Shown one piece after another: positions 1 through 9,206 of a DNA stretch of 64,000 nt. A program made the translations under genes and the position numbers. Location: assembly GCF_014648515.1 (NCBI RefSeq), contig NZ_BMRG01000010.1:134309-198308 (forward strand), read 5' to 3'. The stretch comes from Saccharothrix coeruleofusca (GTDB lineage Bacteria; Actinomycetota; Actinomycetes; Mycobacteriales; Pseudonocardiaceae). The notes beneath the pieces were generated by a model. It was not told the origin of the DNA, did not search any database, and saw only the letters and a list, made by a program, of their open reading frames with translations. Within the stretch, counting starts at the first letter, position 1. Each line of letters begins with the position of its first letter.

Positions 1-306
1 GGGCACGTGATCGCGGCGGGTGAGACGGTCACCCTGTCCCTCCAGGCGGCCAACCGCGACCCGGCGCGGTTCGCCGACCCGGACACCCTGGACCTGCGCA
101 GGTCCGCCACCGGGCACCTGACCTTCGGGCACGGCGTCCACCAGTGCCTCGGCCAGCAGCTGGCGCGGGTCGAGATGCGGATCGCGTTCCCGGCGCTGCT
201 CGCCAGGTTCCCCGCCCTGCGCCTGGCCGTCCCCGCCGAGGACGTGCCGATGCGCCACGGCATGAGCATCTACGGCGTGCACCGGCTCCCGGTCACCTGG
301 GCCTAG
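1..306 (+). CDS. Cytochrome P450, C-terminal fragment (cut by window edge)
   Basis: The last 101 codons of a P450 whose 5' part lies before the window. The heme-binding loop is plainly visible ([10 protein letters not shown], with the Cys that ligates the heme iron), followed by a helix-L region and a terminal [11 protein letters not shown]. The sequence is nearly the same as the C-terminus of the next gene, so the two are tandem paralogues of a CYP105-like bacterial class I P450, which would need a ferredoxin and reductase not seen here. It ends at TAG, and a GC-rich hairpin follows. The substrate cannot be read from a fragment. Confidence 0.93.
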   Translation, partial: GHVIAAGETVTLSLQAANRDPARFADPDTLDLRRSATGHLTFGHGVHQCLGQQLARVEMRIAFPALLARFPALRLAVPAEDVPMRHGMSIYGVHRLPVTWA

Positions 307-323
307 GCCCGCGCCTCCCGCCG

Positions 324-349
324 CCGCCTGCCGACGCGCGGGCAGGCGG
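324..349. terminator. Hairpin after the first P450
   Basis: Nine-bp perfect stem (CCGCCTGCC paired with GGCAGGCGG) with an eight-base loop, 18 bases after the stop codon of the first P450 and 111 bases before the start of the next. It has no U-tract, as is usual for actinomycete terminators. It suggests the two tandem P450 genes are transcribed separately or attenuated between them. Confidence 0.5.
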
Positions 350-460
350 GCGACCACCGCTGTTGCGCTGAACGCCCGACTCGTGGTGCCCGAACGCGCT
401 CGGACCACGTCGGTGCCACCGGCCGTCACGACCGAAACCACTGCTGCGGAAGGAAATCGC

Positions 461-1687
461 GTGAACCAGACCATCCCCGTCCCGCTCGGCCTGCCCGTGG
501 ACCGCGACGCGGGCCCTTTCGACCCGCCCAGCCTGATCACCCGGCTGCGCGACGCCCGTCCGGTCAGCCCGCTGCTGTTCCCCGACGGTCACCAGGGCTG
601 GCTCGTCACCGGCTACGACGCGGTGCGCCAGCTCATGGCCGACACCCGGTTCAGCTCCCGCCAGGACATCGGCATCCTCCACGTGCCGTACGAGGCGTCG
701 AGGATGCCCGCCGCCACCGAACCGTCCCCGCAAGTGCCGGGTCTGTTCATCACCATGGACCCGCCGGAGCACACGCGGCTGCGGCGCATGCTCACCGGGG
801 CCTTCACCGTGAAACGCGTGAAGCAGCTCGAAGAGCGCATCGCCGACATCGTCGAGCGGCAGCTGGACGAGCTGGCGCGGCTGACCCCGCCGGTCGACCT
901 GGTCGCGGAGTTCGCGCTGCCGGTGCCCTCGCTGGTGATCTGCGAGCTGCTCGGCGTGCCCTACGCCGACCGGCGGGACTTCCAGGCCAACTCCGCCAAG
1001 TTCCTGGAGAAGGACATCTCGCTGGACGAGAAGGTGGCCGCCTACACCGGCCTGACCACGTACCTGGCCGAACTGGTCACGGCCAAGCGCGCCGCCCCCG
1101 GCGAGGACCTGCTGTCCGACCTGGCCCGCCGCGACGAGCTGAGCGTCGAGGAGCTGACCGGCATCGCCTTCGTGCTGCTGTTCGCGGGCCACGAGACCAC
1201 CGCGAACGTGCTGGCGCTGGGCACCTTCGCGCTGCTGGAGCACCCGGAGCAGCTCGCCGAACTGCGCGCCGACCCGGAGCTGCTGCCCGGTGCCGTCGAG
1301 GAGCTCATGCGCTACCTGTCGGTCGTCGACGTCCTCTACCGCTACGCCACGGAGGACCTCGAACTCGGCGGCGAGACGATCGCGGGGGGATCGACCGTCG
1401 TCGTCTCGCTGCTGGCCGCCAACCGCGACCCGCGGCGCTTCGACGACCCCGACACCCTGGACCTGCGCAGGGAGGCCCGTGGGCACCTGTCCTTCGGCCA
1501 CGGCGTGCACCAGTGCCTGGGCCAGCAGCTGGCCCGCATCGAGATGCGCGCCGGTTTCGCGGCGTTGCTGCGCCGGTTCCCGACCCTCGCGCTCGCCGTC
1601 CCCGCCGGTGAGGTGAGGCTCAAGACCGACATGAACATCTACGGCGTCCACGCGCTGCCGGTCACGTGGACGGACACGCCCCGGTGA
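461..1687 (+). CDS. Cytochrome P450 (CYP105-like), 408 aa
   Basis: Soluble bacterial P450 that should hydroxylate or epoxidise a small molecule with O2 and electrons from a ferredoxin. Seen: I-helix oxygen-activation motif AGHETT at residues 242-247, ExxR pair (ELMR, 281-284), heme loop FGHGVHQC beginning at 345 with proximal Cys352, and a usual length for the family. I chose GTG461 because GGAAGGAAA lies just upstream and the protein then starts at the normal P450 N-terminus; an upstream in-frame start at 383 would add 26 non-conserved residues. It is a tandem paralogue of the preceding fragment. No ferredoxin gene is adjacent. CYP105-like is a judgement from remembered motifs. Confidence 0.93.
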   Translation: MNQTIPVPLGLPVDRDAGPFDPPSLITRLRDARPVSPLLFPDGHQGWLVTGYDAVRQLMADTRFSSRQDIGILHVPYEASRMPAATEPSPQVPGLFITMDPPEHTRLRRMLTGAFTVKRVKQLEERIADIVERQLDELARLTPPVDLVAEFALPVPSLVICELLGVPYADRRDFQANSAKFLEKDISLDEKVAAYTGLTTYLAELVTAKRAAPGEDLLSDLARRDELSVEELTGIAFVLLFAGHETTANVLALGTFALLEHPEQLAELRADPELLPGAVEELMRYLSVVDVLYRYATEDLELGGETIAGGSTVVVSLLAANRDPRRFDDPDTLDLRREARGHLSFGHGVHQCLGQQLARIEMRAGFAALLRRFPTLALAVPAGEVRLKTDMNIYGVHALPVTWTDTPR

Positions 1688-1721
1688 GAACCGTTCGCGC
1701 CTCGCCCGCGTCTTGCCGGGC

Positions 1722-2060
1722 ATGGAGAACAACACCACGATGGACGACAGCCGTCACGACGAGATGCCGCCCAAGGGTGCCCGCGCGGTGGTGCGGGTGT
1801 CCCCCAACCCCACGACCGAACGGCGGCAGCGGGTGACCATCACCGGCGACTGCGGTGGCGGAACCGGGTTGCGGGCCATCACCAGCGGCGTCGGGGGCCG
1901 CCCCGTCCTGGAGGACATCACCATCGTCGAAGCGGGTCCGGACCGGTTCGAGGCCACCGCCCGGCTCCGGGAGGGCCTGGGCAACGGCGTCGGCCCGGTC
2001 TTCGCGCACTGCGGGGGCGAGGTGGGCGTGACGCTCCTGGTGACCCACGTGTCCGACTGA
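1722..2060 (+). CDS. Small hypothetical protein with Ig-like beta features
   Basis: A 112-residue protein I do not recognise by name. After a polar N-terminus it alternates beta-like stretches (VRVSPNPTTERRQRVTI, then GDCGGG, then a VFAHCGGEVGVTLLV end), reminiscent of the Ig-like repeat of actinobacterial surface proteins. The two Cys could form the usual disulfide. No signal peptide is visible, so it would be cytosolic unless exported otherwise. No clear ribosome-binding site precedes ATG1722, and starts at 1740 or 1764 are equally possible. It lies 35 bases after the P450 stop. Confidence 0.6.
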   Translation: MENNTTMDDSRHDEMPPKGARAVVRVSPNPTTERRQRVTITGDCGGGTGLRAITSGVGGRPVLEDITIVEAGPDRFEATARLREGLGNGVGPVFAHCGGEVGVTLLVTHVSD

Positions 2061-2075
2061 CCGCCCGTGGGCGGT
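2060..2075. terminator. Short hairpin at the end of the small Ig-like gene
   Basis: ACCGCCC and GGGCGGT form a 7-bp inverted repeat with almost no loop, starting on the last base of the stop codon. This is a weak candidate terminator, 64 bases before the next gene. Confidence 0.3.
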
Positions 2076-2138
2076 GAGCGTCGCGCGGACGGGGCTGGGA
2101 CACTACGACGACCGCCCGCGCGATGAAGGACTGACACC

Positions 2139-2984
2139 GTGGCACTGCCCTACACCCCCGACGACGACCAAGCCGCGGCCCGGTTCGTGAACGAAGCGCT
2201 GCGCGGCCAGGACCCCGAGGTGTGGCGGGACCTGGCCGCCGACGCCTACGTCGAGCAGACAGACCGGGTGCTGCTGGCGATCCTGGACCGGATCGCGGCG
2301 GACCGCGCGCACCGCAACGCCGAGCGCGACACCGCGCGGGCGCGGTTGGCGGCGGGGGAGATCACCAGGGCCGACCACGACCGGGAGCGGGCCGAGGGCG
2401 GCGAGCGGGCCAAGCGGACCGCGCACTTCGAGGCGCTGGTGCGGGAGCACCACCGGCTGATCGCCGCCAAGGCGCGCAGGCTGCGCGGCGACGACGTCCG
2501 CGACGAGCTGATGAGCCTCGTGATCGCCCTGGGAACCGCGATCGACGGCCACCGGTCCGCCGTGCTCGGTGGCGGGGGCGAGCCCACCGGGGCCGACCGC
2601 GCGCTGTGGGCGCGGCTGGCGGAGCTGGACGTGCCCGGCACGGCGGGCCGCACCTCGTTGGCGGCGCTGGTCGAGCGGCACACAGCCGGCCAGGACCACC
2701 TCGGGAGCGTGTTGGCGCGGATCGTCCTGGACTTGGCCGGTGACGCGGCGTCGGTCGCGCGTGCCGACCTGCTGGAGGTGTGGAAGAGGAAGGTCGCCCC
2801 GACCCTGACCGCCGAGGAGAAGGCGGATTTCGCGGCCAGGGGCAAGGGGTCGCTGGTGACCGAGCGGCTCAGGAAGGCGGTGGCCCTGCTGGAGCGGCGG
2901 GGCCTGCTCGCCCGGTCCGAGCAGCGGCTCGACCTGCTCGACCGCCCCGGCCTGGCGGAGCTGGCCGCCGCGCGGACCCCCTGA
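2139..2984 (+). CDS. Hypothetical protein, charged and alpha-helical, 281 aa
   Basis: No family recognised. The sequence is strongly charged and probably helical, with long Arg/Glu/Ala-rich stretches (residues about 45-115 could form a coiled coil), no signal peptide and no membrane segment. The C-terminal third has a repeated Leu pattern (LVTERLRKAVALLERRGLLARSEQRLDLL), possibly a small helical bundle. Start is GTG2139, with AAGGA eight bases upstream. The next gene begins 58 bases later on the same strand and may be cotranscribed. Nothing in the context fixes a function. Confidence 0.75.
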   Translation: MALPYTPDDDQAAARFVNEALRGQDPEVWRDLAADAYVEQTDRVLLAILDRIAADRAHRNAERDTARARLAAGEITRADHDRERAEGGERAKRTAHFEALVREHHRLIAAKARRLRGDDVRDELMSLVIALGTAIDGHRSAVLGGGGEPTGADRALWARLAELDVPGTAGRTSLAALVERHTAGQDHLGSVLARIVLDLAGDAASVARADLLEVWKRKVAPTLTAEEKADFAARGKGSLVTERLRKAVALLERRGLLARSEQRLDLLDRPGLAELAAARTP

Positions 2985-3042
2985 ACGCGCCAGGCGAATC
3001 CCGCCACGCCTGCGCGGAAGCGCGTCTTCACGAGGGAGGACC

Positions 3043-3558
3043 ATGGCCGACGGGTTCGTGCACCTTTACCAGACCGGTTGGTCGCGAGCGCGCGCCGCGC
3101 TGCGGATCACCTCTCTGGGGTTGACCGGAGCGGCACTGGCCAACCCCGCCACCGGGAAGATCCACACGGGGGAGTGGGATGACCGGGACAGCCAGGACTT
3201 CAAGTACTGGCTCGACGCGGACACCGACATCTTCTGCACCGTGCGCCGGGTCACGCCCGACGTCGTGGTGGAGGAGTTCAGCCTCGACGGCTTCGGCGGG
3301 CCCTGGTGCGAGCCAGGGCAGGACCGGGTGATCCACCTGGTCCTGTCCCAGCTGCGCGAGACCGGCTCGTCGGCCGTCGGACTGGTCGCCGATCGGCGGG
3401 GCAGCTCGTTGGCGACGGATGTGGACGGCATCGTCCTCGGCGGTCCGACACCGGTCACCGTCCTGCCCGAACTGCTGATCCTCGAACCGGGTGCAGCGGA
3501 TCGGCATCCGGAGCCGGCCGACTGGGGGCGGCGGCCGGGGAGCGGTTCGAACTCGTAG
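3043..3558 (+). CDS. Hypothetical protein, 171 aa
   Basis: Unrecognised soluble protein starting at ATG3043 behind a good GAGGGAGGA ribosome-binding site. Trp, Phe and Asp are frequent in the first 90 residues (TGEWDDRDSQDFKYWLD, FGGPWCEPGQ). Residues about 105-150 carry a predicted alpha/beta alternation ending in a Gly/Ser-rich polar tail. No signal peptide or membrane segment. It follows the 281-residue gene on the same strand, so the two may form a transcription unit. The gene ends just before a strong bidirectional hairpin shared with the converging P450 locus. Confidence 0.75.
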   Translation: MADGFVHLYQTGWSRARAALRITSLGLTGAALANPATGKIHTGEWDDRDSQDFKYWLDADTDIFCTVRRVTPDVVVEEFSLDGFGGPWCEPGQDRVIHLVLSQLRETGSSAVGLVADRRGSSLATDVDGIVLGGPTPVTVLPELLILEPGAADRHPEPADWGRRPGSGSNS

Positions 3559-3594
3559 GTCCAGCGGATGAGCGTGCCGTCGCCGTTCACATTC

Positions 3595-3975
3595 TCACGG
3601 GGTGACCGGCAGCGCGGTCACCCCGTGGATGCCCGTTCCTGCCCGCAGCGGGACGTCATCCGAGGGGGAACAGCCAGGCGCAGGCCGGGAAACCGGGGCA
3701 CCAGCGCGGTGGAGGTCACGTGCATCTCCACCCTGGCCAGGTGGTGGCCAGGGCACAGGTGGGGGCCGTGGCCGAAGCCGAGGTGGCCCGAGGCGGCGCG
3801 GCGCGGGTCCAGGGCGTCCGGGTCGGTGAACTCCGCCGGATCGGGGTGCCGCAGCAGCGCGAAGGTGCCCAGCGCGATCATGTCGGCGGTGGTGTCGAGG
3901 CCCGCCGCGAGGAGCAGCCCGCCCATCTGGGCCGGTTCGCCGTCGGTCAGGTCGCCTGCGGTCAGCCCGCCAGCA
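3595..3975 (-). pseudogene. Decayed P450 (CYP105-like), internal deletion plus frameshift
   Basis: On the minus strand, just beyond the stop of the intact P450, another reading frame encodes P450 pieces. An I-helix segment (LLAAGLDTTADMIALGTFALLRHPD) runs directly into the end of the pre-heme region (EFTDPDALDPRR) and the heme loop FGHGPHLCPG. About 70 residues normally lying between them, including the ExxR helix, are missing. Near the 3' end one extra C in a C-run throws the frame; restoring it gives the expected DDVPLRAGTGIHGVTALPVTP and a TGA at 3595-3597. The motifs match the tandem P450s at 1-1687 better than the intact gene beside it. No start codon or N-terminus remains. Confidence 0.75.
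3596..3627. terminator. Bidirectional hairpin between converging genes
   Basis: Twelve-bp perfect stem (CACGGGGTGACC with GGTCACCCCGTG) around an eight-base loop. It sits 38 bases after the rightward gene's stop and overlaps the last codons of the decayed leftward P450. It could terminate transcription from both sides. Confidence 0.65.
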
Positions 3976-5203
3976 CGACGTCGACCCCGGCGAACCCGTT
4001 GATCACCACGTGGGGGTGCCGCGCCATCCGGTCCACCGGGATCGCCGGGCGGGCCTTCGGCCAGCGCACCACGATCTCGCGCACCGCGATCGCGGTCTCC
4101 ATCAGGGCCAGGGCGCTGCCGACGCAGCGGTGCCAGCCGTTGCCGAAGCTCAGGTGGGAGCGGGCGGTCCGGGTCCGCGAGGGCAGGAACCGGTGCGCGT
4201 CGGGGCCGAACGCCGCCGGATCGCGGTTGGCGGAGCCCAGGTTGACCACGGCCAGCGCGCCCTCGGGCAGGGTCGCGCCACCGCCCAGGTCGACCGGCTC
4301 GCGGACCAGGTAGTGCGGGACGTTGCGCACGGGCGGGTCGAAGCGCAGACCCTCCCGCACCACGTCTGGGACCGAAGCGGGCGCCGCGGCGACCGCGGAC
4401 CACTGCCCGGTGCGCAGCAGCGCCGCCAGGGTGTTGCCGATCGCCGCGGTGGTGGTCTCGTGGCCCGCGGCGATCATCAGCACGGCGGTGGTCAGCACCT
4501 CGTCCGGGGCCAGCCGCTCGCCCTCGTGCTCCCCGTGGGCCAACGCCGACAGCAGCCCCTCGTCCGGCCTGGCCCGCTTGTCGTCGACCAGGGCGGCCAG
4601 GTAGTCGACCATCGCCGCCGAGGCGGGCTCCTGCCGCTCGGGCACCTCGGTCATCATCGCCGAGGACCAGGCGGCCAGCGCGGCCCGGTCCGGCGCGGGA
4701 ACGCCCAGCAGTTCGCAGATCACGGTCAGCGGCAGGGGCAGCGCCATGCCCGCCACCACGTCGGTCGGGTGGTCGGGGTCCAGTCCGTCGAGCAGTTCGC
4801 GGGTGATGCCGGTGACGCGGTCGCGCAGCCCCTCCACCCGGCGCGGGGTCAGCACCGCCGCGACCGGTCGCCGCAGCCGCGCGTGGTCCGGCGGGTCGGA
4901 GTTGACCATGCTGCCGCCGATGATCGCCGACAGGTTCGACGCCACGCCCGCCTCGGCCATGTGCCGCCGCATCACCCCGGCGACGCCCTCGGCGTCCTTG
5001 GACAGCCGCTCGTCGGCCAGCAGGGCCCGCGCGGGTTCGAGCCCCACGGTGACCACGTGCACGCGCACCCGGTTGGGCTGCTCGACCAGGTGCACCGGTC
5101 CGGCTTCGCGCGCGGTGTCCTCGACCTGGTGGTGCCGGTAGCCGGACAGCTCGCCCCCGAGCAGCAGGGCGTGTTCGGCGTTCTCGTGCGGTGCGCTGGT
5201 CAT
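3962..5203 (-). CDS. Cytochrome P450, 413 aa
   Basis: Intact P450 of a different subfamily from the tandem pair at the window start. Seen: AAGHETT I-helix motif, ExxR (EGLR), PNRDP-like loop (SANRDPAAFG) and heme loop FGNGWHRCVG with proximal Cys at residue 360. The C-terminus is normal. ATG5203 was chosen because AGGGAGAA lies about eight bases upstream and the N-terminus is then P450-like; in-frame codons upstream look non-coding. The reaction would be a monooxygenation of a small molecule, partner ferredoxin unknown. Its stop codon abuts the decayed P450 remnant. Confidence 0.92.
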   Translation of the reverse strand: MTSAPHENAEHALLLGGELSGYRHHQVEDTAREAGPVHLVEQPNRVRVHVVTVGLEPARALLADERLSKDAEGVAGVMRRHMAEAGVASNLSAIIGGSMVNSDPPDHARLRRPVAAVLTPRRVEGLRDRVTGITRELLDGLDPDHPTDVVAGMALPLPLTVICELLGVPAPDRAALAAWSSAMMTEVPERQEPASAAMVDYLAALVDDKRARPDEGLLSALAHGEHEGERLAPDEVLTTAVLMIAAGHETTTAAIGNTLAALLRTGQWSAVAAAPASVPDVVREGLRFDPPVRNVPHYLVREPVDLGGGATLPEGALAVVNLGSANRDPAAFGPDAHRFLPSRTRTARSHLSFGNGWHRCVGSALALMETAIAVREIVVRWPKARPAIPVDRMARHPHVVINGFAGVDVVLAG

Positions 5204-5354
5204 GGTCTGCGGTTCTCCCTGCGTCGGGGCGGTCCGCTCGCGATAGTCCCGCGTCGCCGAGCCGCCGCGCACCCGGATAACTGCTGCCGGTTCGGTCATC
5301 CGCCACGGTGGTCCGGCACCGTGACCGTCCACATGGCACAGAGCGCGCGTCGGG

Positions 5355-6494
5355 TCACGGCGTCCAGCGGATGTGGGGGTTGAGACGGCCGTCGCGGTCG
5401 AAGACCGCCATGTTGTCCCAGCCGTTGCCGCTGCCGTTGATGTCGGCGGGGTCCCAGCCGTTGCCGGGGACGGCGTACCAGGTCGGTTCCCAGTAGAAGA
5501 CGCCGATGGCGCCCGCGTCGCGCGCGGTGTTCTGCACGTGGGCGAAGTTCGTGGCCTGACCGGTCGGCGTCAGCGGGTAGTCAGCGCAGCCGGTGGTGAT
5601 GGAGTTGCCGGTGCCGTCGGCGTTCTGGTCGGTGAAGGGGTACGCCGTCTCGGCGAGCACGACGTCCTTGCCGTAGCGGGAGCGCACGTCGGCGATGACG
5701 TTGTAGAGGTTGGCGAGCGTGCCGTGCCACGAGCAGTAGTACGACAGGGCGGTGATGTCCCAGGCCACGCCCTTGGACCTGATGCCGTCGTAGAACCAGC
5801 GCGCGTGGTCGAGGTTGTCGGCGTTGGCGGTGTGGATCATGACCTCGGTGCCGCTGTCGCACGCCTTGGTCGCGTCGTAGCCCGCTTTCAGCAGCAGGCT
5901 GAGGTTGGTGAAGTCGTTGTTGATGACCTTGCCGTCGTTCCACAGCATCCCGACGTTGATCTCGTTGCCGATCTGCACGCTGTCCGGCGTGGTGCCCTGT
6001 GCCTTGAGCGCGGTGCACACGTCGTAGGTGTAGTCGTGGACGTCGGTCCGCAACTGGCCGATGCCGTGGCTCGCCCAGGCGGCGGGCTTGTACTGCTTGC
6101 CGGGGTCGGCCCAGGTGTCGGAGTAGTGGAAGTCCACCAGCAGCTTGAGGCCCTTGGCTTTCACGGTCCTGGCGTAGGCGAGGACCTTGGCCTTGTTGTT
6201 GTAGCCGCTGCGCGGGTTGTTCCACACGCGCAGGCGGACGTAGTTGACGCCCACGCCCTTGAGGACGTCGAGGGGGTCGCGGGCGGTGCCGGAGGCGTCG
6301 TAGTACTTCGCGCCGAGGTCCAGGGCGCGCTGCGCGGTCGAGACGTCGGCTCCGAGCATGGTCAGGGAACCGGCCGCGACGGCGGTCGGGGCCGGCGTGG
6401 TCGGGGCCGGCGTGGTCAGTGTCGACGCGGTCAGCGGCAGCACGGCGGTGGTCAGGGCGAGGACGGCTCTGGCCGCCCGCTCGGGTCCGGACAT
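5355..6494 (-). CDS. Secreted arabinogalactan endo-beta-1,4-galactanase (GH53)
   Basis: Hydrolyses beta-1,4-galactan side chains of plant pectin outside the cell. Seen: a hydrophobic export signal and Thr/Pro/Ala-rich stretch in the first 42 residues, then the GH53 barrel with GADVS, VRLRVWNNP, LLVDFHYSDTWADPGKQ, the acid/base in IGNEIN (Glu178) and the nucleophile in LAETAYP (Glu282). The 379-residue length fits a single catalytic domain with no carbohydrate-binding module. ATG6494 follows GAGGGAGAT at a good distance. It stands alone between the P450 gene and the divergent VWA operon. Family assignment is secure; substrate follows from the family. Confidence 0.94.
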   Translation of the reverse strand: MSGPERAARAVLALTTAVLPLTASTLTTPAPTTPAPTAVAAGSLTMLGADVSTAQRALDLGAKYYDASGTARDPLDVLKGVGVNYVRLRVWNNPRSGYNNKAKVLAYARTVKAKGLKLLVDFHYSDTWADPGKQYKPAAWASHGIGQLRTDVHDYTYDVCTALKAQGTTPDSVQIGNEINVGMLWNDGKVINNDFTNLSLLLKAGYDATKACDSGTEVMIHTANADNLDHARWFYDGIRSKGVAWDITALSYYCSWHGTLANLYNVIADVRSRYGKDVVLAETAYPFTDQNADGTGNSITTGCADYPLTPTGQATNFAHVQNTARDAGAIGVFYWEPTWYAVPGNGWDPADINGSGNGWDNMAVFDRDGRLNPHIRWTP

Positions 6495-6857
6495 CCGATC
6501 TCCCTCGGTGGAGGTGCGGTACCGGCGGCGGCAGCGGCATGTGAACGCGCACACCAGGAAAGCGCGGATGTCCGCCACGCTCAAGCTCTGACGTGGCCGC
6601 TCGGCCGGAGGTGTGCGACCCGCGCATCGGCTCGGGGCGTTAACCGAAATCTGCGCTAACCGCCAAAAGAGGGCCGCGGAATGCCGTGGAATATCGAGCA
6701 CTCCTCGGTGTCGCATAACGATCGGGACACCACACCCGGAAATTGCGGCTTCGTCCGATCGGGCTGTAACGGTGGTTCATTCGCCGTCGATTCTGGCGGT
6801 AACCTGGCGCCGCTCCGACAGTGGTGGCCGTTGTTCGCACGGGGATTGGCTGGCTGG
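6495..6857. promoter_or_regulatory. Divergent intergenic region, galactanase / VWA operon
   Basis: About 360 bases between the leftward galactanase and the rightward six-gene operon, locally more AT-rich than the flanks (for example around 6640-6740). It must carry both promoters. I could not pick a convincing -10/-35 pair or a clear palindromic operator. An alternative upstream in-frame start of the VWA gene at 6681 would shorten it, but those residues do not look coding. Confidence 0.45.
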
Positions 6858-9152
6858 ATGGAATTTCGCGGGAAAGGGCGGGGGCGCTGGGCTGCGCTGG
6901 CCGCGGCGGTCGGGTTGGTGGTGTCGACCATGCCGGTGGGTGTGGCCGAAGGCGCAGCTCAGCAGCCCGGACCAACGTTGCCGCCGCTGCGGGTGGTCGT
7001 GCTCGTGGACGAGTCCGGCAGTTTGAGCGACGCCGACGTGGTCAAGGAGAAAGAAGCGGCGCGCACGATTCTGTTCAGCGCTCTCGCGCCCGGCACCGTG
7101 ATGTCGGTGGCCGGTTTCGGCAGTTCGAACGCGGCCGGGCAGAGCGCGGTGGACGTGGTCTGCCCGCCCACCACGCTGGCCAACGGGCAGGGCCGCGACG
7201 CGGTCGCGAAATGCGTCGACCAGTTGGCCAGGAGAAAACCCGAAGAAGGTTCCGGAACGGATCACGCCGCCGCGCTGCAGCAGGCCCTGTCGGCGGTGCG
7301 CGGCCCCGGCCCGGACAAGAAGATCGTGTTCCTGCTGACCGACGGCGAGCTGGACGTCGCGGACAGCCCCCAGTGGGGTGACACGCCCGAGCGGCGCAAC
7401 GCGGCTGCCGCCGCGGGTGCCAGAGAGGTGCTGGGCGAGCTGGAGCGGGAGGGCGCGCAGGTGTGGCCGCTGGGCTTCGGCGAGGTCAACGACGCGGCGC
7501 TGGGCGGCTTCGCGCGCGGTCGCAGCTGCACCGCCGCGGCGCCCAGCCCCAGCGCCCGGACGGTGCCCACCTCGGCCGAGCTCACCCGCGCGGTGGCGGA
7601 CGCGATCAGCGCCGCCAGCTGCGTGAAGATCATCCCGAGCCCGCCGCAGGACCTGCCCGCGGGGGGCTCGGCCGAGTTCACCGTCACCATCCCCGCCATC
7701 GCGGCCGACGCCTCGATCGTGGTCTACAAGCGCAACCCGAAGGTGCAGGTCGAGTACCGGGCCGCGGGCGCGGCGCGACCGGCCCCCGAGCAGGGCGGCG
7801 GGCGGTTCGAGTTCGCGGGCCAGTCGACCGACACCGAGTCGGTGCTGATCACCGACCCCACGCCGGGCGAGTGGCGGGTCCGGGTGTCCTCGGCGACCGA
7901 GCCCGCGCAGGACGTGTTCGCCACCGTGGTCTACCAGGCGGCGGTCCGGACCCGCCTCACCGCCACCCCGCCCGCGCCCGAGGCCGGGCAGACCGTCGAG
8001 ATCGCCATGCAGGTCTGGGCGCGGGACAAGGCGGTCACCGACCGGCAGGCGCTGGAGGGCCTGACCTTCGTCACCGCGCTCACCGGCAGCTCCGGCTTCC
8101 CGGCGCGGGAGGCCACGCTGACCGACCCCGACGGCGACGGCACGTTCACCGGGCAGCTCACCGTGCCCGACGACGCCGAGGGGGAGCTGAAGTTCACCGG
8201 CACCGTGACCGGCGTCGGCGTCGGCGGCGACACCCGCGAGCTGTTCACCCGCGTGCACCGGGGCGCCCGGCCCGTCCAGGGGCAGATCCTGCTCGACGAG
8301 GGCAGCCCGCGGGTGCTGCGGGGCGAGCGGGTCAAGGGCACCCTCCGCCTGGCCAACAGCTCCGGGCGGCCCGCGCGGCTGCGCCTGCAGATCGCCGACC
8401 CGCCCGAGGGCGCGAGCCTGACCGTGGACCCGGCCGCCGTCGAAGCGCCCACCGGGGCGGTGGACGTGCCGTTCACCCTCGCGGTCGGGCAGGAGGCCCC
8501 GCTGGGCGGCTTCGGGGTGACCCTGCGGCTGGTGGACGAGGCGGACCCGACCGAGCCGGTGGTCGAACGCCTCGTCAGCCGGGAGGTCGTCGAACCGCCG
8601 GGGTGGCCGGAGCGCAACCTGTGGTGGCTCATCCCGGCCGCCGTCGCGGTGCTCGCCCTCGCCGCCTTGGCGCTGGCGCGGCTGCGGGCGGCGCGGCGCG
8701 GCGCGCGGGTCACCGGGCTGCGGGCGCAGCTGTGGCGGGACGGGGCGGTGCGGTCGGAGGTGGAGCCCCGCGACGCCAGGAGCCGCGTGTTCGGCTTCAC
8801 CGTCCACGAGGACTTCACCGGACCGCAGCTCCAGCAGGCCGCCGACGGCGAGCCGGGCGCCTACCGGGTGCGCAGGGACGGCACCGCGCTGCTGCTCACC
8901 TCACCGGGGCGACCGCCCGCGCGGCTGACGCCGGGGGAGCGGCACCCGATCACACCGAACCTGGAGGTCGCCATCGTCGACGACTTCGGCAGCGGGAGCG
9001 CGCCCCCGTCACCGGGCGCGCAGCCGCCGCCGGTCCCGTCCGCGCACGGCGCCCCGTCCTTCCCACCGCCGGGCGGCGGCGCGCGGCCCGACCCGCTCGG
9101 CGCGGACGACCGGCGCGGTTTCCCCGTGGACCCCAACAACCCCTTCGCGTGA
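6858..9152 (+). CDS. VWA-domain membrane protein, first gene of tubulin/GTPase operon
   Basis: A 764-residue surface protein. Residues 1-35 form a signal/anchor segment. A von Willebrand factor A domain follows, with the metal-binding MIDAS motif DESGS (Asp51) and the TDGE loop near residue 162. Beta-rich Ig-like regions (about 250-580) come next, then one transmembrane helix (about 588-612), a cytoplasmic beta-rich part and a Pro-rich tail. VWA domains bind protein ligands through a metal ion. The start was set at ATG6858, where the signal sequence begins; the ribosome-binding site is weak. The next gene starts 54 bases on, in the same direction, so it probably heads the operon and may be the envelope or adaptor component of the machine. 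Confidence 0.85.
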   Translation: MEFRGKGRGRWAALAAAVGLVVSTMPVGVAEGAAQQPGPTLPPLRVVVLVDESGSLSDADVVKEKEAARTILFSALAPGTVMSVAGFGSSNAAGQSAVDVVCPPTTLANGQGRDAVAKCVDQLARRKPEEGSGTDHAAALQQALSAVRGPGPDKKIVFLLTDGELDVADSPQWGDTPERRNAAAAAGAREVLGELEREGAQVWPLGFGEVNDAALGGFARGRSCTAAAPSPSARTVPTSAELTRAVADAISAASCVKIIPSPPQDLPAGGSAEFTVTIPAIAADASIVVYKRNPKVQVEYRAAGAARPAPEQGGGRFEFAGQSTDTESVLITDPTPGEWRVRVSSATEPAQDVFATVVYQAAVRTRLTATPPAPEAGQTVEIAMQVWARDKAVTDRQALEGLTFVTALTGSSGFPAREATLTDPDGDGTFTGQLTVPDDAEGELKFTGTVTGVGVGGDTRELFTRVHRGARPVQGQILLDEGSPRVLRGERVKGTLRLANSSGRPARLRLQIADPPEGASLTVDPAAVEAPTGAVDVPFTLAVGQEAPLGGFGVTLRLVDEADPTEPVVERLVSREVVEPPGWPERNLWWLIPAAVAVLALAALALARLRAARRGARVTGLRAQLWRDGAVRSEVEPRDARSRVFGFTVHEDFTGPQLQQAADGEPGAYRVRRDGTALLLTSPGRPPARLTPGERHPITPNLEVAIVDDFGSGSAPPSPGAQPPPVPSAHGAPSFPPPGGGARPDPLGADDRRGFPVDPNNPFA

Positions 9153-9206
9153 CCCGGTGGGAGCACCGGAGCACCACCCACCCCATCGAGTGAGGACGGC
9201 TGCGCA

